Under the pieces are notes generated by a model. The model searched no databases, was not told where the DNA came from, and saw only the letters and a list, made by a program, of their open reading frames with translations. A program made the translations under genes and the position numbers. A DNA stretch of 64,000 nucleotides from Gammaproteobacteria bacterium 42_54_T18 (GTDB taxonomy: Bacteria > Pseudomonadota > Gammaproteobacteria > Pseudomonadales > Ketobacteraceae). The stretch is from NCBI GenBank assembly GCA_002163245.1, contig MAAL01000095.1:1-64000 (forward strand), read 5' to 3'. Position 1 is the stretch's first letter. Each line of letters opens with the position of its first letter. This document shows, piece by piece, positions 36,691 to 46,434 of the stretch.

Positions 36691-37378
36691 AGAAATAAGT
36701 CGTAACTGTTGAATTGGGCTTTGTTTTGGCGATAGCTTTTATCATTGCATCTACATCTTGATCGCCAAGAGGTAAGTAGTATTCTCCAACTACATTAGCG
36801 TTTAATGCTATTAGCTGCTTTTTAATGAGTGTGTTGGCTGCTCTAGGAAATACATAATCTGACGCTGCTAGGGATATGCGTTTGCCAAAACGTTCTGTGC
36901 TCCACTTTACCGCCGGAGTAATTTGTTGGTTGGGTGTGGCTCCAGTGTAGATAATGTTGGGGGATTGCTCTAACCCTTCATATTGTACGGGGTAAAACAG
37001 TAGGTGGTTGTACGCCTCAATGATAGGCTTCACTTTCTTACGGCTCGCTGAAGTCCAGCAGCCAAATATTACGCTCACTTTATCTTTAGTAATAAGTTGT
37101 TCTGCGCCTATTGCAAATGCGGTTCCATCAGATTTTCCATCAATAACAACAGAGCTAAGAGAGCGCCCTAACCCCCCCCCAGATGCGTTAATTTCATCAA
37201 TAGCCATTTGTGTCGCATCTATTACAGATTGTTCGCTGATAGCCATTGTTCCTGTTGATGAATGTAATATGCCTACTTTAATGGGTGTTTGGTTAGCCCT
37301 GTCACAGCTGCTGAGAAATACACATAAGAGGATTGTTAGTAATTTAAGGCAGATGTTAGTACGTAAACGTAATCTCAT
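36689..37378 (-). pseudogene. Truncated UrtA-like ABC substrate-binding protein
   Basis: 229 codons. A lipoprotein signal (LSSC at residues 22-25) leads into the urea/amide-type periplasmic-binding fold: IKVGILHSSTGTMA, FGCWTSASRKKVKP, YPVQYEGLEQSPN and GATPNQQITPAV. UrtA-type proteins are around 400 aa. This one stops at KPNSTVTTYF, where the second lobe should continue. The next frame in phase (past TAA) is the sensor part of the decayed kinase. A deletion that removed the end of this gene and the start of the kinase would explain it. No urea transporter genes are nearby. Confidence 0.65.
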
Positions 37379-37660
37379 TCGTTAATGTTTCCAGGTAAAA
37401 TGAGTAGAGCAGTCAGCCGTGACGTCCATGGGTCTAGCGGAATACCTTCATAAGCGTAGTTGAAAACATAGTTGAAACGTAGTTATGGGTGTTGTTGGTG
37501 CACTAATTTGTGGCAGGCTTTGCTAATCTCCTGAGCTAAAAGTGATTTCTCTGCCATTTTCACTGCTATATGCACTTAACTGCACTTGTAGTCCTTGTAA
37601 AAAGTAAGCAAAATTGCCCTCTATTGAACGTAGATGAATTTAGGTAAATAAGGGATTCTC

Positions 37661-39031
37661 ATGGCAGAAAACAAATCCATTCATGGTGTCTGGCAAAATC
37701 GTTGGACGTTTATTCTGGCGGCAACAGGGTCTGCCGTTGGTTTGGGGAATATTTGGAAATTCCCTTATATGGCTGGAGAGAACGGAGGTGGGGCGTTTGT
37801 ACTGATTTATTTGGTATTTGTTGCCACTATAGGTATCCCCGTGATGTTGGCCGAGGTGATGCTGGGGAGGAGGGGGCGCCAAAGTCCGGTTAACACAATG
37901 AAAACGTTAGCGAAATCCTCAGATGCTAGTAAGTTTTGGGGTGGGATTGGCTGGTTAGGGGCTGTTGCTGGTGTGTTGATTTTGTCCTTTTATAGTGTAA
38001 TTGCCGGTTGGGCTATGGCTTATGCGGGTAAAATTATTGGTGGAGGGTTGTTGGATCAAAATGATATCCCCGCTCAGTTTGGTGCTTTTGTGTCTGATCC
38101 TTTAGAGACTGTATTGTGGCATAGTCTTTTTATGGTGATGGTGCTAACGGTTGTTGCGGGAGGTATTCATAAAGGTTTGGAAAAGTCGGTACAGTTTTTG
38201 ATGCCTGCACTTTTTGTTATGTTGATTTTACTCTTGGGTTACGCGACGACGACAGGGTCGTTTGGAGAGGCAGTTTCATTTCTATTTAAGTTTAACCCAG
38301 AGGCATTAACGGCAGATGCGGTGTTGTCTGCATTGGGACATTCCTTTTTTACGCTTAGTTTAGGCATGGGAGCAATAATGGCGTACGGGGCTTACATGCC
38401 TAAAGAGCATTCGTTGGGAAAAACCGTTGTTATCATTGGTGTTTTGGATACGTTGGTGGCAGTAGTGGCGGGTTTGGTGATTTTTTCAATAGTGTTTGCG
38501 AATGGGTTAGATGCGGCTGCGGGCCCTTCTTTAATGTTTAAAACCCTGCCAGTGGCGTTTAGCCAAATGCCCGGAGGTATTGTGTTAGGTGGGGTGTTCT
38601 TTATTCTTGTTACTTTTGCTGCGTGGACATCCGCTATCTCTCTTGCTGAGCCGGCAGTGGCCTGGATGGTTGAAACCGCGGGTTTTTCTCGCATAAAAGC
38701 GGCGTTAGTGATTTGTATTCCAGTGTGGTTGTTGGGTATTGCTTGTGCGTTATCGCAAAATATATGGTCTGACGTGACGATTTTAGGATCTGATTTATTG
38801 GACTTTTTGGATAAATTAACCACGAATATCATGTTGCCGCTCGGAGGGCTGCTGATTGCAATCTTTGCTGGTTGGATCATGCGCCGTAGCCATGTTGTTA
38901 AAGAGGTGGCCATGAAAAACTTTGCGTTATTTAATATTTGGATTGTTATTATTCGTATTGTAGCGCCAATAGGTATTGCTATTGTCATGTATAACTCAAT
39001 TGAGACTTGGTTGAGGTTTATTAATACATAG
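37661..39031 (+). CDS. Sodium-dependent neurotransmitter-symporter family transporter
   Basis: 456 aa, about eleven or twelve membrane helices. The family signature is clear at the N-terminus (GSAVGLGNIWKFPYMAGENG). Bacterial members such as LeuT and TnaT move amino acids with sodium. Substrate is not readable here. It stands before rnfH with a 104-bp gap. In related genomes smpB and ratA are usual neighbours of rnfH and they are not here. Confidence 0.9.
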   Translation: MAENKSIHGVWQNRWTFILAATGSAVGLGNIWKFPYMAGENGGGAFVLIYLVFVATIGIPVMLAEVMLGRRGRQSPVNTMKTLAKSSDASKFWGGIGWLGAVAGVLILSFYSVIAGWAMAYAGKIIGGGLLDQNDIPAQFGAFVSDPLETVLWHSLFMVMVLTVVAGGIHKGLEKSVQFLMPALFVMLILLLGYATTTGSFGEAVSFLFKFNPEALTADAVLSALGHSFFTLSLGMGAIMAYGAYMPKEHSLGKTVVIIGVLDTLVAVVAGLVIFSIVFANGLDAAAGPSLMFKTLPVAFSQMPGGIVLGGVFFILVTFAAWTSAISLAEPAVAWMVETAGFSRIKAALVICIPVWLLGIACALSQNIWSDVTILGSDLLDFLDKLTTNIMLPLGGLLIAIFAGWIMRRSHVVKEVAMKNFALFNIWIVIIRIVAPIGIAIVMYNSIETWLRFINT

Positions 39032-39135
39032 CGGCTGTTAAATATAGAAAGAAAAAGCGTTGGTGGTTATACCGGCGCACGAGGCCTTACTTAAGCTCTT
39101 ATTTAACATTATGAAATCGGTATTAAGGTGTAAAA

Positions 39136-39447
39136 ATGTCAGAAGAAATGATTCAGGTGGAAGTGGCTTATGCATTACCGGATCGGCAGGAGCTTATTGC
39201 ATTCAGTGTACTTAAAGGTACGTCAATGTTTGATGCAGCTGTGCAATCAAATATAGGGGATAAGTTTCCCGACCTAGATGTGGAGAGCGCTCCTATGGGT
39301 ATTTTCGGCAAAGCCGAACGTAAACCTAAGGAGAGGGTGTTGGAAGAGGGTGAGCGGGTGGAAATCTACCGACCGCTAATCGCTGACCCTAAAGAGGTTC
39401 GTAAGCGGCGGGCGGCAGAAGCAAAAGCCAAGCGAGAGAACGGGTGA
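39136..39447 (+). CDS. rnfH: RnfH family protein
   Basis: 103 aa, ubiquitin-like beta-grasp protein of the RnfH/RatB family: IQVEVAYALPDRQEL at the start, GIFGKAERKPKERVLEEGERVEIYRPL in two stretches, KRRAAEAKAKRENG tail. Cellular role is poorly defined. Located beside bamE and fur as in many gammaproteobacteria. Confidence 0.9.
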   Translation: MSEEMIQVEVAYALPDRQELIAFSVLKGTSMFDAAVQSNIGDKFPDLDVESAPMGIFGKAERKPKERVLEEGERVEIYRPLIADPKEVRKRRAAEAKAKRENG

Positions 39448-39455
39448 TTATGCCT

Positions 39456-39482
39456 ATCTCAAGAGTTTTTAACGCTTGAGAT
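39456..39482. terminator. Hairpin between rnfH and bamE
   Basis: 8-bp stem ATCTCAAG/CTTGAGAT with an 11-nt T-rich loop between the convergent rnfH and bamE genes. Weak terminator candidate. Confidence 0.4.
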
Positions 39483-39878
39483 TTAGCTTCGAGACTTTTT
39501 GATTTGTTCTTTTAGATCTTCCTGAACAGCATCAGGGTCTTTAAATTGTGAATCGTCAATTTTTTGTAGGCGGTCACTGTCAAAATATAGTGTTAAGCGG
39601 TTTTCAACAAAGCCGCCTTTACCGCTTTCATAGTTGTAAACATAGTCCCAGCGGCCAGGGTGAAGTGGATCTTTAATCACCGGACTGCCAAGAACATATT
39701 CTACCTGGCGAGGGGTCATGCCTAATTTGAGCTTCTCTCTGGCACCTTCGCTGATAATGTTCCCCTGACCAATATCGATGCGGAATACCCCTGGAAATCG
39801 TAAGGTACTACAGGCACTAATCGACGCTGTAAGGGTTAATACGCTGGCGATTAAACAAATTCGAATCAGTTTTTGCAT
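39483..39878 (-). CDS. bamE: Outer membrane assembly lipoprotein BamE (OmlA)
   Basis: 131 aa from the inner ATG; the frame extends 14 codons upstream into the fur promoter region but the signal peptide begins here (MQKLIRICLIASVLTLTAS). Lipobox ending in Cys near residue 23 (SISAC). SmpA/OmlA domain: LKLGMTPRQVEYVLGSPVIKDPLHP and WDYVYNYESGK. It is the small lipoprotein of the Bam complex that inserts outer-membrane barrels. Divergent from fur. Confidence 0.92.
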   Translation of the reverse strand: MQKLIRICLIASVLTLTASISACSTLRFPGVFRIDIGQGNIISEGAREKLKLGMTPRQVEYVLGSPVIKDPLHPGRWDYVYNYESGKGGFVENRLTLYFDSDRLQKIDDSQFKDPDAVQEDLKEQIKKSRS

Positions 39879-40036
39879 ATGGTGTAGAATTCCTCTAAGG
39901 TTCCGGTCAGCAAGCATCATACTTTATCTGGTGATCACAACACAATTCGATATCTCAAATTGAATTTAAGTTTTACTACGTAAGTTATACTGCTCGGTAT
40001 TATTATTAAGTCTTACTACTGTTAGGTTTTACTATT

Positions 40037-40438
40037 ATGGATAACCAAGAACTTCGCAACGCTGGGCTCAAGGTGACGTTACCGCGAGTGAAAATTCTTC
40101 AAATATTGGAAGCAAAAGATGTTAAACATCTGAGTGCAGAAGATGTTTATAAAACCTTACTTGATAAAAATGAAGATGTTGGCTTAGCAACGGTTTATCG
40201 CGTGTTAACTCAGTTCGAGACAGCAGGTTTAGTTGTTCGTCATAACTTTGATAATGGCCATTCAGTGTTTGAAATGGCCACTGATGAGCATCATGATCAT
40301 ATGGTAGTAATGGACTCTGGTGAGATCATAGAGTTCCATAATGATGAAATTGAACGGCTACAGCAGAAATTGGTAGAAGAGCATGGCTACGAATTAGTTG
40401 ATCATAGCCTTGTTCTGTATGTTAAAGCCAAATCTTAA
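40037..40438 (+). CDS. fur: Ferric uptake regulator Fur
   Basis: 133 aa, iron-sensing repressor. Winged helix (residues 1-80; LATVYRVLTQFE), hinge, and metal site with DEHHDH at about 86-91. The protein contains no cysteine at all, so the structural zinc site seen in E. coli Fur cannot form. It sits back to back with bamE and before recN, the usual Pseudomonas-like order. Confidence 0.95.
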   Translation: MDNQELRNAGLKVTLPRVKILQILEAKDVKHLSAEDVYKTLLDKNEDVGLATVYRVLTQFETAGLVVRHNFDNGHSVFEMATDEHHDHMVVMDSGEIIEFHNDEIERLQQKLVEEHGYELVDHSLVLYVKAKS

Positions 40439-40448
40439 GTTATTTAGA

Positions 40449-40483
40449 CTAATCTCTACTTTGTAATTCTAAATAGAGATTAG
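40449..40483. terminator. Hairpin between fur and recN
   Basis: 10-bp stem CTAATCTCTA/TAGAGATTAG with a 15-nt loop between convergent genes. No strong U-tract. Confidence 0.45.
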
Positions 40484-40510
40484 CTCAATAGGCTTTTGCT
40501 GAAACCCCTG

Positions 40511-42181
40511 CTAGCACTGTGACTCACTGATCAATTCTTTTGCATGAGCAAGGGTTTGTTCAGTGATGGACAGCCCTCCTAGCATTCTCGCGATTTCGGT
40601 AATCTTTTCATCTTGTGACAATGAACTAATACCGGTGTGTGTTGAATCTTTACTGGTCTGCTTATTGACGTGCAGGTGGTGGTGCCCCTGTGCTGCTACC
40701 TGGGGCAAGTGTGTTACACAAATGACCTGGTTCTCATTGCCCAGGTGCCTAAGTAGCTCCCCAACAACTTGTGCAACAGCCCCGCCTATACCTACATCTA
40801 CTTCATCAAATATCAATGTGGCAACGTTGCTTTTTGCTGCGCATGCCACCTGGATGGATAGGCTTATACGTGATAGTTCCCCTCCAGAGGCGACCTTGTG
40901 TAAAGGTTTGCTCGGTTGCCCTGGGTTTGTTTGCACGTGAAACTCCACGGAGTCGGTGCCGTTGGCGTTTGCCTGCTCTAGGGGGAGTGGGTCTACAATG
41001 ACCGCAACTACTGCGCCCGGCATACCCAGTGTTTGGATTTGTTTGGTAATGATTTTGCTGAGTTTTTTACTTTGTTGTTGGCGCTTTTTGCTGAGGTTTT
41101 TGGCTTTTTCCAGGAATGCGGTTTGGCTAGCGGTAGCTTGGGCCTGTAATTGTTCTATTCTTTCATCACCACCTTCAATTGAGGCTAACTCCTCCGCGAG
41201 GGTTTGTTGTAGATTTGGCAATTGATTCGGTGTTATATGATGCTTTCTGGCGAGTAAGTGTGCGCTAGCGATTCGTTGGTCAATCCACTGGTAACGCTCT
41301 GGGTCTATGTCTAAGGATTCCACGTAATATTGAAGGTTACTGGCGGCTTCTTGCAGTTGGATTTCCGCGCTGGCGATAAGCTCGGTGGTCTCCGATAGGC
41401 TTTCATCCTGTTGCTGCATTTCGGTGACAAGCTGAATGATGTTGGCAACGGTGTCCAGTGCGGTGTTTTCTCCAACAGATAACACTTGTAGTGCTTGATG
41501 GCCTTGATCGATTAGGCCTTCTGAGTTTGAAAGCCGTTTGTGTTCCTTTTCTAGTTGAGTGAATTCGTTGAGTTGCAAATCTAATGCTTCTAATTCGCCC
41601 AGTTGAAAACGTAATAAGTCCACTCGGTCGTTAAGTTCTTTGGCGTTGTCTCTGATTTTTTCGTAGGCTTTTTGTTGTTGCTGCCACTGGTTGTAGGTGT
41701 CTGTGACATGTTTGACCTGTGTGTTGAGGCCGCTAAATTGATCTAATAGTTGGCGGTGTGTATCTTTTTTTAGTAGCGCTTGATGTTCATGTTGGCCGTG
41801 TATCGAAATTAGCATTTCCCCTAATGCTTTAAGTGATGACATGGGGGTGGGGCGTCCGTTGATATAAGAGCGAGAACGGCCGTCTTTGTTGATTACTCGT
41901 CGTAAGATACATTCGCCGTCTTCATCAAGGTCATGTTGACTAAGCCAATCCTGGGCGGCTTGGTTGGTCTCGATATCAAAGCTTGCAAGTATGTCGGCTT
42001 TATTGGCACCATGGCGAACTGAGCCTGAATCCGCTCGATTGCCGAGCGCTAACCCTAAAGCATCAATCATGATGGATTTTCCAGCTCCTGTTTCCCCTGT
42101 GATTACGCACAATTTATTTGGGATGTCTAAGTCCAGAGATTCAACAATGGCAAAATTCGAAATATTAATATGAGAAAGCAT
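40511..42181 (-). CDS. recN: DNA repair protein RecN
   Basis: 556 aa SMC-like ATPase of recombination repair. Walker A GETGAGKS near residue 29, long coiled coil (about 155-370) with a short central hinge, ABC signature VASGGELSRISL, and Walker B TLIFDEVDVGIGG. Convergent with fur and divergent from hrcA. I see no clear LexA box in the 158-bp region upstream. Confidence 0.95.
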   Translation of the reverse strand: MLSHINISNFAIVESLDLDIPNKLCVITGETGAGKSIMIDALGLALGNRADSGSVRHGANKADILASFDIETNQAAQDWLSQHDLDEDGECILRRVINKDGRSRSYINGRPTPMSSLKALGEMLISIHGQHEHQALLKKDTHRQLLDQFSGLNTQVKHVTDTYNQWQQQQKAYEKIRDNAKELNDRVDLLRFQLGELEALDLQLNEFTQLEKEHKRLSNSEGLIDQGHQALQVLSVGENTALDTVANIIQLVTEMQQQDESLSETTELIASAEIQLQEAASNLQYYVESLDIDPERYQWIDQRIASAHLLARKHHITPNQLPNLQQTLAEELASIEGGDERIEQLQAQATASQTAFLEKAKNLSKKRQQQSKKLSKIITKQIQTLGMPGAVVAVIVDPLPLEQANANGTDSVEFHVQTNPGQPSKPLHKVASGGELSRISLSIQVACAAKSNVATLIFDEVDVGIGGAVAQVVGELLRHLGNENQVICVTHLPQVAAQGHHHLHVNKQTSKDSTHTGISSLSQDEKITEIARMLGGLSITEQTLAHAKELISESQC

Positions 42182-42256
42182 AGGGCATCATTCGGTTAGT
42201 CCAACATTCCTGTGATGATATGCGATGCGGGTGATATTCGCTAGCGCCATCAGCGA

Positions 42257-42282
42257 CTTGGAACCATAAAAAATGACCCCAT
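42257..42282 (+). promoter_or_regulatory. Sigma-32-type promoter of hrcA
   Basis: CTTGGAA, 13-nt spacer, CCCCAT (then AG), 57 bp before the hrcA start. Close to the heat-shock consensus CTTGAAA/CCCCATnT. Confidence 0.65.
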
Positions 42283-42339
42283 AGTATTCTGTATAGGTTC
42301 CATAATAAGTAAGTACAACAATAAGAGCGGCAACTAAGC

Positions 42340-43377
42340 ATGAGCCCACTAGAAGACAGAGCATCCCAAGTACTAAAGGCGTTGGTTGAGCGTTATATTG
42401 ATGATGGCATGCCTGTGGGCTCAAAACGGATTTTACAGGATCTGACACGACGCGTGAGTTCAGCGACTGTACGAAACGATATGGTGATGCTGGAGGAGAT
42501 GGGGCTGTTGACATCCCCACATACGTCAGCTGGGCGAGTGCCGACGGAATTAGGCTATCGCTTCTTTGTGGATAAATTAATTACTATGGAGCCTTTGACA
42601 ACGGAAAGTGTTGGTCGAGTTCAGCATCAGCTAGCCTCAGACCAAACTCCTCATGAATTGGTAGAAAAAGCTTCCCAGGTATTGTCTGACATGACGTCAC
42701 TAGCCGGGATTGTTGTAGCTCCAAAGCAAGAGATGTCTAGTTTACGGCAAGTTGAATTTTTACCGTTATCAGGAAAGAGGGTTTTGGTGATATTGGTACT
42801 TAATGAGCGAGAGGTGCAAAACCGGATTATTTGCCCAGACCGTGAATACCAAGAGCATGAGCTTCAGCAGATTTCTAACTACCTAAATCAACGCTTTGCA
42901 GGTAGTGAATTGCACGATATTAAAAGCCAGGTGCTGACGGATATGCGGGCAGATAAAGTTGAAATGGATCAGATGATGCAAATGGCTGTGGATATGGCAG
43001 CTAAAACGTTTGATGAGGAAGGCAAAGAGCCGGAATGTGTGGTTAGTGGTGAGTCAAACCTCATTCAAATGGCTGAACAGGGGGGCGTTGACCAGCTTCA
43101 GCCATTGTTTGAGTCTTTTCAACAGAAGAAAGATTTGCTGCATTTAATGGATCATTGCGCTAAAGCTGACGGGATCCAGGTTTTTATCGGCCAGGAGTCA
43201 GGCTATCAGGTGTTTGATGAGTGCAGTATGATTGCCGCCCCCTATACGGACAGTAATAAAAATGTATTAGGCATGTTGGCAGTTGTTGGGCCAAAACGTA
43301 TGGCGTATCAGCAGGTGATCCCTTTGGTAGATATGACCGCAAAAATTTTGAGCGCGGCCTTGAACCCTGAAGATTGA
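42340..43377 (+). CDS. hrcA: Heat-inducible transcription repressor HrcA
   Basis: 345 aa. N-terminal winged helix (RVSSATVRNDMVMLEEMGLL, HTSAGRVPTELGYR), then GAF-like and inserted domains. In other bacteria HrcA binds the CIRCE element before chaperone genes. I found no CIRCE-like inverted repeat (TTAGCACTC-N9-GAGTGCTAA) before hrcA, grpE or dnaK, so its targets may lie elsewhere or its site may have diverged. It starts the heat-shock cluster. Confidence 0.93.
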   Translation: MSPLEDRASQVLKALVERYIDDGMPVGSKRILQDLTRRVSSATVRNDMVMLEEMGLLTSPHTSAGRVPTELGYRFFVDKLITMEPLTTESVGRVQHQLASDQTPHELVEKASQVLSDMTSLAGIVVAPKQEMSSLRQVEFLPLSGKRVLVILVLNEREVQNRIICPDREYQEHELQQISNYLNQRFAGSELHDIKSQVLTDMRADKVEMDQMMQMAVDMAAKTFDEEGKEPECVVSGESNLIQMAEQGGVDQLQPLFESFQQKKDLLHLMDHCAKADGIQVFIGQESGYQVFDECSMIAAPYTDSNKNVLGMLAVVGPKRMAYQQVIPLVDMTAKILSAALNPED

Positions 43378-43384
43378 CCCCCAT
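43359..43384 (+). promoter_or_regulatory. Sigma-32-type promoter of grpE
   Basis: CTTGAAC, 13-nt spacer, CCCCAT (then AT), overlapping the last codons of hrcA and 128 bp before grpE. Same layout as the other two heat-shock promoters in the cluster. Confidence 0.7.
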
Positions 43385-43512
43385 ATAGCCAACAATGAAT
43401 GACCTGACGCCGCACAAGCGCCGGTCCTGGAAGTTGCAGGCGGTGACTGTGCGGCGTTGTTTTGTCTGTAAAACCAATGATTTAAGAACGAACTGAAGAG
43501 TGGAGTTGATTT

Positions 43513-44118
43513 ATGTCTAGTGATGAGGCAGCAAGCCCAGACCAAGAAGAGCCCGTTGTTGCTGAAACCGACACGCAGGATGATGTACAAAACGTAGAAA
43601 TTGAGCAGGACGATGTTGAAGCGGGCAGCCCTGAAGAGGTTGTGGCTTCAATAGAAAGTTTGCAAGAGCAGTTGCTTGTAGAGCAGGCTAAAGTTCAAGA
43701 TCAACTAGATTCTGTGTTGCGTGCTCAAGCTGAAGTGCAGAATATTCGCAGGCGTACCGAGCGTGATGTGGCAAATGCCCATAAATTCGCACTTGAGAAA
43801 TTCTCGTCGGACTTGCTGCCCGTGGTTGACACGCTAGAACGAGCGCTGCAGTCAACTGTGGATGGAGATAGTGGTGATGATTCTACTCGTGAAGGTATTG
43901 AGTTAACGTTGAAAATGTTAACGGATACCTTGAAAAAGCATGGTGTGGAGCAAAACGACCCTATCGGTGAGCCTTTTAACCCGGAATTGCATCAGGCGAT
44001 GTCTATGCAGCCTAATCCGGATATGGAGCCCAATACGGTGATGGCTGTTTTACAAAAAGGCTATACATTGGGTGGTCGTTTAGTAAGGCCTGCGATGGTT
44101 GTTGTCTCTCAGGCCTAA
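43513..44118 (+). CDS. grpE: Nucleotide exchange factor GrpE
   Basis: 201 aa. Acidic disordered N-terminus (about 1-45), long dimerising coiled coil (about 45-115; [20 protein letters not shown]), beta domain ending [17 protein letters not shown]. Releases ADP from DnaK. A TGGAGTTGA ribosome region precedes the ATG. Confidence 0.96.
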   Translation: MSSDEAASPDQEEPVVAETDTQDDVQNVEIEQDDVEAGSPEEVVASIESLQEQLLVEQAKVQDQLDSVLRAQAEVQNIRRRTERDVANAHKFALEKFSSDLLPVVDTLERALQSTVDGDSGDDSTREGIELTLKMLTDTLKKHGVEQNDPIGEPFNPELHQAMSMQPNPDMEPNTVMAVLQKGYTLGGRLVRPAMVVVSQA

Positions 44119-44166
44119 AAAATGAGAAAGCTTGGTTATTGTGGGGAATTCATTGCTTTCTTAGGG

Positions 44167-44191
44167 TTGAAAAGCCTAGGTAGCCCCCCAT
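44167..44191 (+). promoter_or_regulatory. Sigma-32-type promoter of dnaK
   Basis: TTGAAA, 13-nt spacer, CCCCAT (then AAAT), in the 243-bp gap between grpE and dnaK. It leaves a leader of about 160 nt before dnaK. Confidence 0.7.
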
Positions 44192-44361
44192 AAATAGAGT
44201 CAAGCGAAAGAATTGAATAACAGTATTCAAAAAATGATGTTGCAAAAGTAGCGTTATTGAAAATGTTTATTTAGCAAAAAAAAACCGGTGACCTGTCTGG
44301 CAGACACTGGCATTAACTCAGAACAAAGTCTGTCAGGGCTTTAGAAAAAAGGTGAATGATT

Positions 44362-46305
44362 ATGGGTAAGATAATTGGTATCGATTTAGGTACAACTAAC
44401 TCTTGTGTCGCAGTACTTGAAGGTGATAAGCCGAAGGTTCTTGAAAATAGCGAAGGCGATCGTACTACCCCTTCCATTATTGCATTCAGTGATGATGGTG
44501 AGACATTGGTGGGACAGTCAGCAAAGCGTCAAGCCGTGACAAACCCAACCAACACTTTATACGCGATTAAGCGTCTTATCGGTCGTAATTTCACTGACAA
44601 AGAAGTGCAAAAAGATATCAAACGTTCGCCATTTGGTATTGTTAAGGCGGATAACGGTGATGCATGGGTTGAGGTAAACGGTACTAAAACTGCACCACCT
44701 CAGATTTCTGCTGAAGTTCTTAAGAAAATGAAGAAAACAGCAGAAGATTACCTGGGTGAAGCGGTAACTGAAGCTGTTATCACTGTTCCTGCATATTTTA
44801 ACGATAGTCAGCGTCAAGCCACTAAAGATGCAGGGCGTATTGCTGGTTTAGAAGTTAAGCGCATCATCAACGAGCCAACTGCGGCAGCACTAGCTTACGG
44901 TATGGACAAGAAGCGTGGTGATAGCACCATTGTTGTTTATGACTTAGGTGGTGGTACTTTTGATATTTCTGTTATCGAAATTGCAGAAGTTGATGGTGAG
45001 CACCAGTTTGAAGTGCTTGCAACCAATGGTGATACGCACTTGGGCGGTGAAGATTTTGACCTTCGTTTGATTGAATATTTAGCCGACGAATTTAAGAAAG
45101 ACACAGGGATTGATCTTCATAATGACCCTCTTGCGCTTCAGCGCTTAAAAGAAGGGGCAGAGAAGGCCAAGATCGAATTGTCTTCGGCGCAGCAAACGGA
45201 AGTGAATCTGCCTTATATCACTGCTGATGCCTCTGGTCCTAAGCACCTTGTTATCAAGTTAACTCGTGCCAAGTTAGAGTCTTTGGTTGAAGAGTTGGTT
45301 GTTGGTACATTGAAGCCTTGTGAAACTGCACTAAAAGACGCAGGCCTAAGCGCATCGGAAATCGATGATGTTATTTTGGTGGGTGGTCAAACACGTATGC
45401 CAATGGTTCAGGCTGAAGTAGAGAAGTTTTTCGGTAAAGAGCCTCGTAAAGATGTAAACCCTGATGAAGCTGTAGCAATGGGTGCTTCTATTCAAGGCGC
45501 TGTATTGGCAGGTGATGTAACTGACGTATTGTTGTTAGACGTAACGCCTTTAACGTTAGGTATTGAGACAATGGGTGGCGTAACCACTGCGTTGATCGAG
45601 AAAAATACTACGATCCCGACGAAGAAGTCTCAAATCTTCTCAACGGCTGATGATAATCAAGCAGCTGTAACCGTGCATGTGTTGCAGGGTGAGCGTAAGC
45701 AAGCTTCTGGTAATAAGTCGCTGGGTCGTTTTGATCTAAGTGATATCCCGGCCGCACCTCGTGGAATGCCTCAAATCGAAGTGACTTTTGATTTGGATGC
45801 GAATGGTATTTTGAACGTGTCTGCAAAAGATAAGGCGACGGGCAAAGAGCAAACGATTGTTATTAAAGCGTCCGGCGGCCTGTCGGATGAAGAAGTTGAT
45901 CAAATGGTACGTGATGCTGAGGCAAATGCTGAAGAAGATCGCAAGTTTGAAGAGCTTGTAACTGCGCGTAACTCTGCTGATGGCCTGCTTCATGCTGGTA
46001 AGAAAACTCTTGAAGAAGCTGGTGATAAGGCAACTGATGAAGAGAAGGTTGCGATTGAAGCTGCAATTGCTGAATTGGAAGAAGCTGTTAAAGGTGACGA
46101 CAAAGAAGCAATGGAAGCGAAGTCTACTGCATTAACAGAAGCAACTGCAGGGCTAGCTCAGAAAATGTATGAAGAGCAGCAGGCACAAGCCGGTGCTGAA
46201 GGTGCTGCCCCTGATATGGGCGAGGCAGAGCAGCCTGAAGCTTCTGCCGCTGCTGGAGATGATGTGGTTGATGCTGAGTTTGAAGAAGTTGACGACAAGA
46301 AATAA
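44362..46305 (+). CDS. dnaK: Chaperone protein DnaK (Hsp70)
   Basis: 647 aa. I chose the second ATG ([15 protein letters not shown]), with AAGGTGA 6 nt upstream; an ATG two codons earlier also exists. ATPase domain to about 385 ([17 protein letters not shown]), linker [10 protein letters not shown], substrate-binding domain, helical lid, and an acidic tail ending [10 protein letters not shown]. Works with GrpE and DnaJ in the same cluster. Confidence 0.98.
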   Translation: MGKIIGIDLGTTNSCVAVLEGDKPKVLENSEGDRTTPSIIAFSDDGETLVGQSAKRQAVTNPTNTLYAIKRLIGRNFTDKEVQKDIKRSPFGIVKADNGDAWVEVNGTKTAPPQISAEVLKKMKKTAEDYLGEAVTEAVITVPAYFNDSQRQATKDAGRIAGLEVKRIINEPTAAALAYGMDKKRGDSTIVVYDLGGGTFDISVIEIAEVDGEHQFEVLATNGDTHLGGEDFDLRLIEYLADEFKKDTGIDLHNDPLALQRLKEGAEKAKIELSSAQQTEVNLPYITADASGPKHLVIKLTRAKLESLVEELVVGTLKPCETALKDAGLSASEIDDVILVGGQTRMPMVQAEVEKFFGKEPRKDVNPDEAVAMGASIQGAVLAGDVTDVLLLDVTPLTLGIETMGGVTTALIEKNTTIPTKKSQIFSTADDNQAAVTVHVLQGERKQASGNKSLGRFDLSDIPAAPRGMPQIEVTFDLDANGILNVSAKDKATGKEQTIVIKASGGLSDEEVDQMVRDAEANAEEDRKFEELVTARNSADGLLHAGKKTLEEAGDKATDEEKVAIEAAIAELEEAVKGDDKEAMEAKSTALTEATAGLAQKMYEEQQAQAGAEGAAPDMGEAEQPEASAAAGDDVVDAEFEEVDDKK

Positions 46306-46333
46306 GCTGGCTTTTAGTTAGTAGTACAACACG

Positions 46334-46353
46334 CGCGGGAGCTTGCTCCCGCG
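46334..46353. terminator. GC-rich hairpin between dnaK and dnaJ
   Basis: 9-bp stem CGCGGGAGC/GCTCCCGCG around TT. No U-run follows, so it may slow rather than end transcription, or stabilise the dnaK mRNA end. Confidence 0.5.
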
Positions 46354-46434
46354 TTGCTGTATATGGAATTTGAACAATATTGGCTGCTATTTGCTACCCG
46401 CTGAGTGACCACTAATTAACACTGGTTTGAGAAC

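Noticed and set aside
42182-44361. CIRCE element expected near hrcA, grpE or dnaK
   Set aside because: I looked for the TTAGCACTC/GAGTGCTAA pair and saw none by eye.
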